This document shows positions 39,021-52,500 of a stretch of 64,000 bases of DNA, piece by piece. Each line of letters starts with the position of its first letter. Within the stretch, counting starts at the first letter, position 1. This stretch comes from Megalobrama amblycephala (taxonomy: Eukaryota; Chordata; Actinopteri; Cypriniformes; Xenocyprididae), in assembly GCF_018812025.1 (NCBI RefSeq), contig NC_063051.1, positions 3,826,896-3,890,895 on the forward strand, in the 5' to 3' direction. A program made the translations under genes and the position numbers. Under the pieces are notes generated by a model. It saw nothing but the letters and a program-made list of their open reading frames with translations, was not told the DNA's origin and made no database searches.

Positions 39021-39107
39021 CCGGAAACGGAGTATGTACTCTTCCGCCTCTTTTTGTCCAGACGAGAAACCCAGAAAGGACCCTGCGAAAAGAACACTTC
39101 AAGCTAG
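39021..39107 (+). promoter_or_regulatory. rbm6: rbm6 core promoter and non-coding first exon
   Basis: CCGGAA (39021) and CTTCCG (39041) look like ETS-type sites of a TATA-less housekeeping promoter. They are followed by a pyrimidine stretch CCTCTTTTTGTCC suited to a start site. The transcript would begin about 39045-39060 and end at a good donor, CTAG followed by GTGAGA, at 39107/39108. It would splice to an acceptor at 39781/39782, 63 nt before the ATG. The position of the start site is inferred. Confidence 0.6.
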
Positions 39108-39844
39108 GTGAGACGTCTTAAAATGGTATTACCAAGGTTAAAGAGAAGACATTTCCATTGTTTTTGTAGCTGTTTGTAAAATAAAGACGAATTAAAAAAC
39201 GTTGTTCCTCTATATCTTCGTGATATGAGGAAAATGTCTTGATTGAAAGCTAGAGTTAGCACGCTAGCCTTCTTTTATGATGGCGGGTTTTTGAGACGAA
39301 TAAAGCAATACCCTGCCTTCTTGTTAGTACATATTTGAGTTCTCAAACTAGTAGTTTGACACGATTTTCATGTATATTACTCACAACGATGTATCTGACA
39401 TCTAGTTTGACTTCATCACCTTTAGATACTCACTACCGTTAGCCAGACATATTGTGTTAGCATGAGGGTTTGACAACGTAAAGTTACTTGCTTTTCAGTC
39501 TGAATCTATCAATCCCAAATTCCCAGTCCTGAAAATTTATATTAAAACGATTTTCGTGAGACCTTGTCATGTTAGTATGCAAATACCACATTTGTATTTT
39601 CATTCTAGAACGTTTAATGGTTAATGAAATTCCTTCAATGACAAAATAGCGTTATTTTCCTTTTCCAGTGAAGTATATTTGTTCGAATTGGGGCTTTAAA
39701 GCCAGGACGTTAAGTGACAATAGATTAAATGATATGAATTGATTTGTCTTTAATGATCAATTTCTTTATTTATTACCCAAGTGAAACGACGTTCTGCACG
39801 CGAAACTCGTGCTAAAGGGAAGTTTCAAGGAGAGGAGGAACACA

Positions 39845-42800
39845 ATGTGGAACGGTTCAAGACCTGGACCACGAGGAGGAATGCCCTTTCGGTAAGAAAT
39901 CTTAAAGGGATAGTTCACCCAAAAAGGAAAATTCTGTTATTAATTACTCACCCTCATGTTGTTCCAAACCCGTAAGACTTTCATTCATCTTTGGAACGCA
40001 AATGAAGATAGCTTAAAAAAGTTCAGAAAGAGATTGGAAAACTAATCCGTATGAATTGAGTGGTTTAGTACAAATTTTCTGAAGAGATTGCTGGATTGCT
40101 TTTTATGATGGACAGATTTAATTTAGGCTTTTAATCGCATATAAACATAGATCAGCAAACATAAACAGAAACTCACCCGAACCTGAATGACACCCGAGAA
40201 CAAATCTCTTGCGGAAGCTCAAACTTGCTGCACAACACGAGAATGAACCTCATTGGTTAAGCAGCACGTTGGAGCATCCAAAAGAAGTTTGTTCTCATGT
40301 GTCATTCAGGTTTGGTTGAGCTTCTGTTTATGTTCATTGATCAATGTTTATATGAGATTAAAAGCCCCCCTTAATGTCGCCCATGCCTATATCTATATAC
40401 AGATGTACTTTCTGACAAATTATTTGGATAGTTTATGGTTTTAGAATGTGTACATTGTTAATGTGATGAATTAATGTGCTCCTTGTGAATCTGAGGAGGT
40501 CAAAGTATGCTTTGTGAAAAGTAAAAATTTCTAGGTTCCACTAATGCGTCTGATTTTATTGCAGCGGGGAACCTCGTGGAGGCATGTTTGAAGGCAGAGA
40601 TGGCCCAATACCTGACTTCAGAGGTCGAGACGGCATGAATATGGAGAGGTCACCCATGGACATGAGGCGGTTCGACTGCCCACCCGATATGAGAGGACGA
40701 GACATGGGTCTTCATGACCGAGGAAGAGAGCCTTCCAGAGACTTTTTCAGGCCTGGAGATGAAATGGATATGAATTTTCGAAGGCGCTTTGAAATGGATC
40801 AGAGAAACAACCTTCAGAATTCTCCAGGCTTTATGGGTCAATCCAGGCCACCGATGGATATGGGCGGCAGAGACATGCAAGGTGGTAATATGAGGGGTCC
40901 GGACGACGGATTCATGAATATGAGGGACAGATTTCAAATGGATATGCCTGGGCTTCCCCCCATTGACATAAGGAGGAGACTTGCTATGGTGGCTATGGGC
41001 GGAAATGGAGATATTGGGGACATGAGAGACAGGGAGAGGTCACGAATGGGTGGCATTGATGGATTCAGCATGGACATGCCATCCAGAGACAGACCGATGA
41101 TGGATTTTGACAGACGAGGTGTCACTCCTCCACTTAATCCAAGAGGAAGGTTTGAATCCGATATGGATCTGAGAAACCGCATGGGATCCTCCAGTGATTT
41201 TAGGGACCAGCCTCCTCCGATGTTTCGAGACAATGATGGTGTTCCCATGGATATCAGAGGAAGACCTGATATGCCTTTGGGTCGCAGTGGCCCAGAATCC
41301 ATGATCAGATCCGACGAGTTGACCCTCAGGGACAGAGAATTCCCAGAGCCGATCGACAGCCCCATGGGCTTCAGAGGGAGAGAAAGTGAATCGCTCTCAG
41401 ACGAGTGGCACAGCCACGGCATTAGAGACCGAGACTCTCTTCCACCGATGATGGGCAGAGCGCCGCCACTTTTCCAGAGAGAGATGCAAGACAAGTTCTT
41501 CCCTAACCGTGGAAAAGATGTAGACCTTGGAGAAAGGTCTCAGTTCAAGGACAGAGACCGAGACAGGCAGCCTGGGTTTCTGGGAAAAGATGGCACCGTC
41601 TTTAATCGATCAGAAAGGGACTCCAAGCACCAAAACTGGGACAAAAATATTCCTAGTGATTTCCCAGGCAGAGATCCAACTCAGAAGCCCTCTCTACTTC
41701 CAATGGATCCTCCTTTAAATGCCCCAAGTAGAGAAGGTGATAAACCCTGGCCAAGTGACCGAGATGAAAAGCCTGACAGAACTGCACCAGCAGGAAGTAG
41801 ACCTCCATATTTCCAAGACAAGAACCCACCAAATCAAGAGCATCATTACACAAGCGATCGAGTGCCCTTTAAGGGTTCCAGTGACATGGCTTCAGATCAG
41901 GGACCACAAAGAGAAAGCTTGGTGTCTGGGCCAAAGGAAACCCAGAGTAATAGAGGTGAGCGACAGGATCAGGATTATAGGGACATTGATTACCGCACCA
42001 GCTCAGGGCGCAAATACGACTACAATCTTGGGGATCTTCAAGGACCTGAAAAAGACGTGAAGGAATCTAAACTGGGTCCAGCTCAAAGACCAGACGACTC
42101 TGGTTCTCAGGTTAGATTTTGTTTTTGGTTAATGGAAAGCAAGAAGATCTTTATTTCTATTACAACTACTAATTCGACTTGCATTAAGTATATACATATT
42201 TAAAAAAAAAAAAAAAAAAAGTAAAGGAATTGATTTTATTTTTTGTTTTTAATCGCCTTAATTTTTTTTTCATCCATTCTTATGACATATGGTCATTTCT
42301 ATGACATATAATGGTTAATATAACATTTCTTTTCACAGCTTACGTAATCGTTTATGGACTTGCATTTAAAACTTAATGTACATTTAGACGTGCTAGTATT
42401 ACAGATTGATTTGTGAATCATCTGAACATTTAAACTCTGCTGTGAATTTTAAAACAAAGGACCAGGATTACAGGAGTGCAGGTGTCCAGGAAAAAGTCTC
42501 AAAAACCATTTCCATATCTGGAATTCCTAAAACTGCCACAATGCAACAGGTGAGCAAGATTTTATTATTCAAACTTTGATCATTGTCATACTTTCAGAAA
42601 AAAATGTTCTTAAGAGATTTAAAAAAAACAGCACGATACAAATGACCAAAATGATTGTCAAAAAAAGTGTTTTTGTCTCTGAATCTGACTGTAGCAGTTT
42701 TTGTATTTACTCTAATTCTTTCTTTTATAGATTTTGGATGCTTTTGCAGTTCGTGATGGTGTGCCAATGCAGGGCATGAAAATAAAAGACGTCGTGCCAG

Positions 42801-45800
42801 GTGAGATTTTGTTCGCTGTAAACATTGCTAACCGATTCGCAACCACATTTCGCTATTCGCTCTTCGAATCTTACGCTCACTGTCTCTTTTACATCGGTTG
42901 TACTTTCTGCATTTGAGTCGCTTTTGCTTTCTATAGAAATGCTCATCAGTATTCCGAACATGCTACAGGATCTCTTGATGTCCCCTTTCCCCATGTTCTT
43001 GTGCGGGAGGTTGAATTTTCTCTAAGCAGCTTCCATCTTTAAGGTGGTATGCGTTTGGAGGGAATTTGGATTTTCTTAAACACGGATCCCTTTATAAACA
43101 AGTCATTAACTCGTGAAACGCAAATACCAACCAGCCCTACTTTGTGATGAGGTGAAGTGTTGCTGCAAAATACTCTGGGTTAGTTTGACAAAGGTTTCAG
43201 TGGTATTTGAATATGCCAGAATAGTTTCCAATATACCAATATGCTGTTCAGTGTTCAAAAACTGAAAATATAAGGGATTTTTTTTTTTTTTTTGGAAATG
43301 AATAAAATAATAATTATAAAATCATTAAATACTGTAGTCAATATACTTTTACAACTTAGCTCAGTTCTAAATTAATTCTTCAGCTAGAAGAATCTTCCAA
43401 AATGTAAAATGCTTTTTAGGCTTCATAAATGACTGCAAAAGTCATGTTTTTTTTTTTTTTTTTAAATTACTGTATTTAACTACAGAATTATCTTTTATTT
43501 CTCAAACTTGCAGTGATGTTAATGACATCATGTGTAGCCATGTCATCCCTAGAACTTTAATTAATTATGAGTGAATACAGCAACTTTTTTTTTTTTTTTT
43601 TCATAATTTTATTCATAATTTATCTAATAAATCAGTCCAGGTTTTAAAGATCCAATATATTCCATGTGATCCCATACACTTCTTTGCTTTATTATACTAT
43701 ATTTTTTAATTGTTCAAACTGTTGCAAGTTTGTTGCTGTTGCATGTGGGTCTTTTATGATGTGTTTTAGGTGTAATGTGATTAGACATTTACTATCAACT
43801 CTCAGTTTTAGTTACTGTAGTGTTAGATTTAGTTCTATTACACTTTGGTTCTCTTCTTACTATTACTACTATTTTTATTTATTTTTTTATAAATGTATAT
43901 CTTGGCCTCTGAAGTGTCTCTGAGTTGAGGCTGTTGTGATTCTTTGTCACTGACTTCAAACAATTAAAAGCAAAGTTGCTAATGAAATAAAATATGCCAA
44001 AACAGGCAAAAAAACATCCTGTATGAATTCGCTTTATGACATGTCTCGTGAAACGAACCACTGCTTTTTTTTTCTCTTGAAAATTCTATTTACCTGCATT
44101 AACTAACGCAAACCCATCTGTATTTCAAATGCTGTTCCCAGGTTACAGCTACGATACGGCCTATGTGGAGTTTTTAAACCTCGAGGATGCTGTCCACTTC
44201 ATGGAGTCCAACAAGGTGGCCCATCCTCGTCCTCATCCAACGGCTCTGTCTGCTAACAGGAAGAAGGCTTGGGCCTAGGGAGGGGGAGGTGGCTGGGCTC
44301 TGGGTGGGAATGGGGTAGATGGGAGACCTTTCCCACTCATTAATCATGAGCAATTAAAACACGCCACTTAGTTTGCAACATTAGTTTTCAGACGTAGCAA
44401 GTGAGCGTAGTTGAGGAATCCAATATTCTTTGATGATTGCCATAGGCGTATTAGCTGAGTAATTGTTTTCGACTTCTTACACACAAGAAGATAGTTTTAT
44501 GAATAGTTATATGGCATACTGACTTTGGAATTGGATTTGCAACTGTGCAACAAGTTGTGCAGCAACCATTTCTTTTCCATTGACACTGATATTTCTTTCA
44601 ACATTTTCGACAGTATAATATTTTATTTCCCGCATTTGACCAACTTGATGTCATGGTCTTATGATCACTTTTTACTTGCTCCCACTGGCACATTCTGAAG
44701 TGGTAATGAATCAAAACTAAGCATTCTTCTTTGGCCTCCTGTATTTTCTTAGATTACGATGATTCAACGTTGGATTTTCAAGATTTCTGTGTTGACTCAT
44801 GCTCTATGTAGCTTCATTTTTGTAGATTGTCATATTTTGCTGTCTTAAAGGGAAATGGTAGTTGCTGTTTTCCCCGTTTTACATTTCCTTTAAAAAGGTT
44901 GTTCTACGATTGTAGGTGAAGCTTTATGCTGTTTTGCACACAGCAGCAGAGTCAGTTTTATACTTGTGCTGTGTCAACACTTATCTTTCATCCTTACGGA
45001 GTTATGGAGTTCCAGAACTGTGCTCTTTGGTTCTGCTTTTAGCCCAAAGTGTTTTATTCCTCTTTGCCTGGATTGTGATTTCATCATCTTGAGTTTGGGC
45101 ATCTTTTCTCTTCCAGCACAACAAACTTGTTCTTTCCATTCCTGCTTACTCCAGCTTGACTGACTTCATGGTTGTGTATCTGGATGTATAGAGATCCATG
45201 CTGATGTTTGTTTGACATTTCAGACTTGGAAAATCTAGACTTGTGTGTAGTAGTATTCTCGCATTTCTAATGAAATTTGTACTGCAAAAATAAGGCAAGT
45301 GCAACAACTAAAGTTTGCTTGGGTTTGTGTTGAAAGCTATTTGGCAGTGGTGCTGAAACTTGAATTCCCTTTGAGTTGTTCTGGTTGTATCAGCATATTA
45401 TTTCCCCCGTTTTTTGTTAAATGTCTGCCAAAGTACCTTTCAGAAAAGAATTTTGCTCAGGGTTCTTGTTTCTCCTGAAACTTCAATCAACTTCTTTGCT
45501 GGCCAGCTAGCAGGATCATTTAAAAAAAAAAAAAAAAAAAAAAAAACTTGCTTTTTTATTTTATGTGCACAAAAAAAAAAAAAAAAACCTACAACGAATC
45601 ACTGAGAGAGTGGTCCAGCAAGACTGGGTAAGATGATGAAACGCTGATCACATAACACCGTTAGGTCACTTACCTAGAATGTTCTTTCAACTTAAAAGCT
45701 GAAGAGCTTTTAAAGATCTATTTTTTAATATACAGTAATGTTCTTTGATCAGGCATGAACTGACGACAGTAGGGAGTACCGGGACTTTTCCCGATGGGCC

Positions 45801-46530
45801 TGTCAATTTATGGACTGTCTTTTGAAACCCCGTTTATAAACAGTATAAATGTATGTGATTTAAAAGGTAAAAGGTTGATGGCCTATCTCAAGCGTAGGCA
45901 ACGTCTGTCCTGGACAGCCACTGTCCTGCAGAGTTTTGCTCCAACCCTGAAAAAAACCTCACCTGCCTGTAGCTTTAGTAATCCTGAAGACATTGATTAG
46001 CTTGTTCAGGTGTGTTTGATTAGGGTTGAAGCTAAACTCTGCAGGACAGCGGCTCTCCATAACCGACATTGCATATCCATTGCCTAACTTATATAGAATG
46101 TCACTGCTGTTTTGTGCCATTTTAACCCTTTCTTAAAATAGTTAGATTCTGTGGCCATCCAACAATGTATTAAACTGAATTGTGCCCTAGTGGTTAACTT
46201 TTGCCAAGCTGCTCCCCTGCTATCTCTCTGCACACTCTTCTTACTTGCAAGAAACCAAACTTCTTTCTTTATTCATCCTGTTAAGGATGATGAATGTGCA
46301 GTTATTTGTGCAGTGGATCTGCTTCTAGTATATACTTTGCCATTACTAGTAATATTTTTTCACTTGTAATTTCAGGTTAGCATTCACATTGTGATAGTAC
46401 TAGGTGATAGACCATATATAACCACAATAAGATTTTATTATACTTCCAAGTTTTGCTTTTAATTTTCCACAATGTTGTGGTTATATATGTATATATATTA
46501 TACATTGCATATATACAGATAAATTGTGGT

Positions 46531-46563
<33 letters not shown>

Positions 46564-49500
46564 GTATTAAAAAGGCAGATGGGGAAAAAACTAAAGTATA
46601 AAGCAAATTTAGTCCAAACCTGGGCATAAGAAAAGCCCAGATCAGACCTGCCTGTTTTTATGGCGTCAAATGGGTTTGCTGGGCATTTTTGGAAATACCT
46701 TTCTTTCTTAAGTTGGGTTGGTTTTTTGGGAAGATGTCAATCAATTAGCATTAAAAGACTTTATTCCTGTTTTCTAGGGATCTGTTAAGGTTGGTGACAA
46801 GACTGCTCTGCTCAAATATATCCAGCCCGACAAAAATGTGAAAGAACAGGTGAGTTTCCTTTTTGGTAAAGCTTTGTATTGATATGGTAGAGATTAGTAT
46901 TGATTTTAACTATGATGAAACTCATACATTAATGTGATTTGATATACTTAAAGTAATAATTCTGTCATTTTGATTGCAGTATCATGAACCACCAACTAAA
47001 GCTGTTCCCGCCAGTGATGACGGTTTGTTACCAAATCCAGTCTTGCCAGTGAATATAAAGGAGGAAACTGGTGCTGAACCTGTGCAGGATCCCACCTCTC
47101 AAGGTGTGTGGCAGAGAAGCTCCAATTTGACTCCAGAAGCATGGCAACAGCAAGTGGACCAGCAGCTACAACAGCAGGAGGTGGAGCAACAGGCAGAGGA
47201 ATGGACCAATCAGAGAGCATCACGGCAAAACCTGCAACACTCCGATCCAATCTTCAAGGAGAGCAAGAGTAAGTGATGTCAACTGTAAATTACATTTTCT
47301 AAAGGAAAAGAAAAAATGTAAAAAAAAAATGTTGGCAGATTGTTCTAAAGTTTCATGTCTTACTTTTAGCAATGATTATTAAGAACATTTTGCCCACCAC
47401 CACCGTGGAGACAATTTTGCAAGCACTCGATCCGTTTGCATACCTGGATGAGCGCAATGTACGTCTGGTTAAAGGGAAATCACCTGGATCCAAGTGCTTC
47501 TGCTTTGTCGATATGGATTCGCATGAGGTATATTATTCCTTCATACCATATGATTTTAAAGGTGCTAAAGAGGATGTTTTGTTTTATACATTTTTGCAAT
47601 ATTACTTGAAACTGTCTTTACTAACTGATAAAAGACTATTTATTAGGTAATAAATAATATTAATATACATCATCTGTGCACGAGGTAGGGCCTTAAAAAC
47701 ATCAGCCAATCGTTTACGCGATCATCGCGTAAACGATTGGCCCTCTGCCTTGTCAGTCACTGCCATTACTTTCCTTGTGAGAGACGTGCGCGGATTGGCC
47801 CTCTGGCTTGTCAATCACTGCCGTGACGTTCCTTGTGAGAGACGAGCGCGGCTGCGCTCTCCAGTAACTTTCCACACTCCACAGGCGCCGCATGCAATGT
47901 TTTTGTCAGGAGACAGGAGTAACAACTGCAGATTATGAGTTACCTGCGGTGAGTCCGACATAATGAATCCAAAAACACAACACAGCGAATGCCGGTGATA
48001 AACACTCGTGTTCCAATACTCGTGCACGAGTTTTGGGAGGCGTTCCTTTGAAATGAGCTGTGAAAGAGGGGGCTGTTCTTACGCATGCGCTCATTTCAAA
48101 AACTCAGTAACAGTCTTTGGATTCTCAGTCGACGAAAAAATCCTCTCTATCACCTTTAACTATAATATAATATCTCACAAAGGTCAACAGTTTTGGTTGG
48201 TCCATTATAAAACTATACCACTCATTTTTATATACAGCATGTGACACGATTGGTGGAGCTGCTCACCAAACCCCGCCCTATCATGATTGATGGAGTCAGA
48301 GTTTATGCTGAGGTTGCCAAGCCTTTAAAAAACCAGAAGTAAGTCTCATCTTTGCTAGAATATATGAAAGTGATGAAAGAATATTTTATGGATATTCTGT
48401 TTTTAGTTCTCAGAGGTAATATTTCATAAATCATAAGAGAAGAAATTTCAATGTGAATTGTTATTTGAGCTTTGAAGACTTTTAAGGTAACTTGTCTTTT
48501 CACTGCAGCTATAGGAGGGACAATGATAAGTCAAATACTTCTCTCCTGGGATTTCCTCCAGATGTTATGATGGTAGGTCATTTCTATGCATAACATAAAT
48601 TGTGATCAGACAGCTAGACACTGTTTTACAAGTTTAAGTTTGAGCTTGCTTTAACTTGATACAACATTTTAAAAAAGCAGCACCCATTGCATAAGATGCT
48701 GAAAAAAAACAACAACAAAATATATCAGACGGGTGAGTTCACTTCCATCTAGTGTGTTTAACTTTGAACAAAAAACAAAATAGCCTAGTGGAACAGTCCC
48801 TCTTCTCATCAGATATCTTATATTAAAGTTTTCATACATAATTTTTCTTTTTCTAGCAACAACATCAATATCAGCAGCCACAGCAGCAATATTATCCTCA
48901 GCCTTCTCATACGACTATAGGTGTTGCACCTGCTGTGCAAGGTATATGGTCTTACTTTCTCATGATTATGGTTTTGAAATTGATTGTAGCCTAGTATATT
49001 TAGGTATGTGTTCTGTGGGACTTCAGGTAACCCAATGGGAGCGGATGCCACTTTGTCATCAGCTGCAATACAGAGTTCAAGCTTTACACAGGTGATTTTG
49101 TTTTTTCGTTATACTAGCACAAAGGCACATTTTTGAGACAGGGTGGCCAATTTAAGCCAGGAGAGATTGGTTTTTGGACTGTAACTGACTCTCAGGCTGT
49201 GCACAGGGTGTGATGTATTCCGAGACAACAGCAATGGTGCAGTCAGTCCAGACAGCTGAGCACCAGACTGCAGCTTTATCTGATGCTACTCTTCCTGGAG
49301 CTGCGGAGTCCACCGATGGCTACAGCTACGGTATGGGACTGTTCAATTTAAAGATTAACAGGTTTTGTGAAGCGTTTGGAAACGTTTTATATTTGCCGAT
49401 GGCATTCATTTGAATTTGGATGAGTCATGGTATTTTTTGGTACTCTTTTGTTAGTACGATGTTTATTGTGCTAAAATATGCAAAAAAAAGTTTTGTTTAT

Positions 49501-52500
49501 AAATATATGTACAAATAAAGCAATACTGGGTAATATCCAATATTTTATTATTAGTAGTAATAATGATAATTGTAATGTATTAATACTTAATTATCTTATT
49601 TATATTCTAAAACATGTTTTCAAAACATTTGAATACAATAAAAAAAGATTTATTAAAGCAGAGAGTTTGAACCTAAATGAACTGAACATATTTGCTACTG
49701 CATTTTAAATCAGAAATGCTATTAAAACCCCAGTCTTGACGCTGTCGCCTGTACAAGAAAGGCTGGGATTCTGAAACTAATGTTGTGGTCTTTAAGAAAC
49801 TTGATGCATAGTAAATCATCATATTTAATAATGTCTAAAATATTTTGCATAGATGTATATTTACTGTATTCACTGGCCCTAGTTGAGGATTTGGTCCCAC
49901 TTTATATTAAGTGGCCTTAACTACTATGTACTTACATAAAAAAATAAGTACAATGTACTTATTGGGTTCATATTGAATTGCAAAACACTTTTGCTGCTAT
50001 TGAGGTGGGGTACGGGTAAGGTTAGGGAAGCTTTGGTGGTATGGGTAGGTTTAAGGGTAGGGTAAGGGTTAAGAGATGGGTCAACAGTGTAATTATAGAT
50101 GTAATTACAGAAATTAATTACAGATGTAATTACATGCAGGTGTTTTTAAAATATAAGTACAATGTAAAAACATGTATGTACACAATAAGTGCATTGTATC
50201 AAATGATTAATTTAAATGTAAGTACATAGTAGTTAAGGCCACTTAATATAAAGTGGGTCCGAGGATTTTTTTTTTTTTCATCTTGTCTGATAATCATGCT
50301 CTGTTACTGCAGGATCTGAGGCTCCGGATTTGTCAGCCTTCCTTTATGATGCTACATCAGGCTTCTACTATGACCCTCAGACTACCCTGTACTATGATCC
50401 CAACTCAAGGGTAAGTACAGAAAATAGCACTTTGATTCTACTGAATGTGTAATATGAATATATGATACAGTGCTTCCCACACATAGACTTTACTTGGGCG
50501 GGCCGCCCACGTATAATAACGGCCGCCCAAGTATATTTGGAGACACATTTTTGCTTTTATTATTTTTATCCTCTTATACTTTTATATCCGCGCAAGATAA
50601 TGAAACCATCCGCGATTGATAAACTAGTCGTTTCATACCTGCTCGTTACGTGTGCGTCAGGTCAGAACTGTTTACTCCCGCTGACATTCCCACGTGCGCA
50701 GCATTTTGCAAAGTCACAGGGCGGCGCTGTTGCGCGTTCTACAAGCTTGCGCAATAGCGCTTCAGTCTGCTTCAAAGTGATTCTCAATCAATGAAAAGTG
50801 CAGATTTATGCCAAGCGATTGCTAATGAACTCAAGTTGATGAATTATTACAAAGTCTACTTTATGGCCTTTATATAAAATGTTTTAGACGATTGTAAGAA
50901 TCTGAAGGATCAGCCTGCAATAGTACAGATATTTCAAAATAAGAGTACCTGTGTATTTCGGGCTTGTTTATAATTAAAAGTCACACGCTAAGTTTTTTCT
51001 TTAAATTATTGTAGTCTCTCCCACAGGAAGAAAAGACTAAGAACATTATTTGACACACATATTATTCATTTTATAAATTTTACTAGTAAAATCTGTGTCC
51101 CATTCACTGAGAGAGACACTATATGACAGCAAGGAGAGCACAGGAAAAGGTGAACCATTTAAATGCTGTAATTTTGCATAATTTACAATGCATAATAATG
51201 CATAATATTAGTATGTAATTAAATGTAATATGCTATGTAATTAAAATTAATTTCAATAAATAAAAATACTGTTAAAAATCACACATTATTTGTTTGTCAC
51301 ATGTAGTAGACCATTTTTGTGCCGTGGATAATAGGAGGATTTTTCGCCCGGCTACCACCGCAAGTATATTTCAAACCTGTGGGAAGCACCGTATGATATA
51401 TTATGAATGAAATAGAATGTGCAATTAGTTAATGTTTGTTTTTGCTTGTGTAGTATTTCTACGATGCTCAAAATCAGCAGTACCTGTACTGGGACAGTGC
51501 CACAAAAACCTACATCCCAGTCCAGAGCTCTTCCACTGATGCTCAGGAGCCACCCCCTGAAGTTGGTGTTCCCGTGGCAACTGTTGCTGAGGTTATAGCT
51601 ACACCCATCACAGAGGAGGAGGGGAAGGTGGTTCCAGAGGCGGCTTCTGAGCCGACGGCAGAGGTGCGGACAGAAGAGGAACCTGCTCCACGTGCAGAAA
51701 AGAAAGAGAAGGAAAAGGAGGAAAAGCCCAGAAGTTTAGCAGCTTTTAAGGTATTAACATCACATTTATTGCATCACATGTTCTGTCCCTTATTAGAAAT
51801 GACAAAAACACTGTGTTAGATCTGTTTGGTAATTTTGGAGCTGCTCATCAGATAATGAAAGACATGGAGCGATGGGCGAAAATCCAGAACAGGCAGAAAG
51901 AAAGCGTCCGAGCTCCTTCACCTCTCCTCAAGTCTGGAGGAGACGACCAAAGGCCTTCAAAGGCTGCTGATGCAGCCTTCGCCATCTTTGAAAGGAAGGT
52001 CAGATAACTTTATTTATTTTTTTATTTTTGTACTTTTCTCCTGTCCATAAAAATTAGATTTGGTATGGCAGCTTTGCTAAGGCAACATATAACAAATAAT
52101 CATTACCTTTCACTTAAACAGGTTGGGTTGTACATGCCATGTTCTATTTTTATCTGTCAGCAAAATATTCTAACACGTGGTATATTTAGTCTTATGAAGT
52201 GTTATTTGTCATAAATTATTTCATTGGACTGCATTTGAAATATCTACTCTCTCCCCTCAACTCTTTTCCCCTGCATCCTTTAAACTTTATCCCATTTTTC
52301 TTCTAATCCCTATTAACATCTTCATTTCTTTTAAACATTTTAATGTCTGTTATGTTTCTATACTGTTCCCTTATTCCTATAGGTCACTGGTGCAGATGAA
52401 TTATTCAAGAAGCCTCTTGCTCCTCCAAAGCAAAAAGAGGAAAAATCATCAAAGGTGAGAGTTTACAGTCTTAGTCTCAACAACACGCACACAAACAAAC

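Larger units (their letters stand above)
44216..46777. other. rbm6 intron after RRM1 exon; possible alternative 3' end
   Basis: Read-through of the weak donor adds about 20 codons and a TAG at 44276-44278, with an ATTAAA at about 44353. The interval also has long A runs (45521-45546 and 45571-45587), a short hAT-like MITE (45893-46070) and a TA microsatellite (46530-46556). No further exon was seen. Confidence 0.45.

Noticed and set aside
40650..42060. Long frames opposite or shifted to the rbm6 large exon
   Set aside because: Shadows of the real rbm6 frame, which is supported by splicing on both sides and by the family start and repeats.
45521..45587. Two long A runs as retroposed poly(A) tails
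   Set aside because: No processed gene copy, LINE or SINE body was seen upstream. They are more likely simple repeats in the intron.
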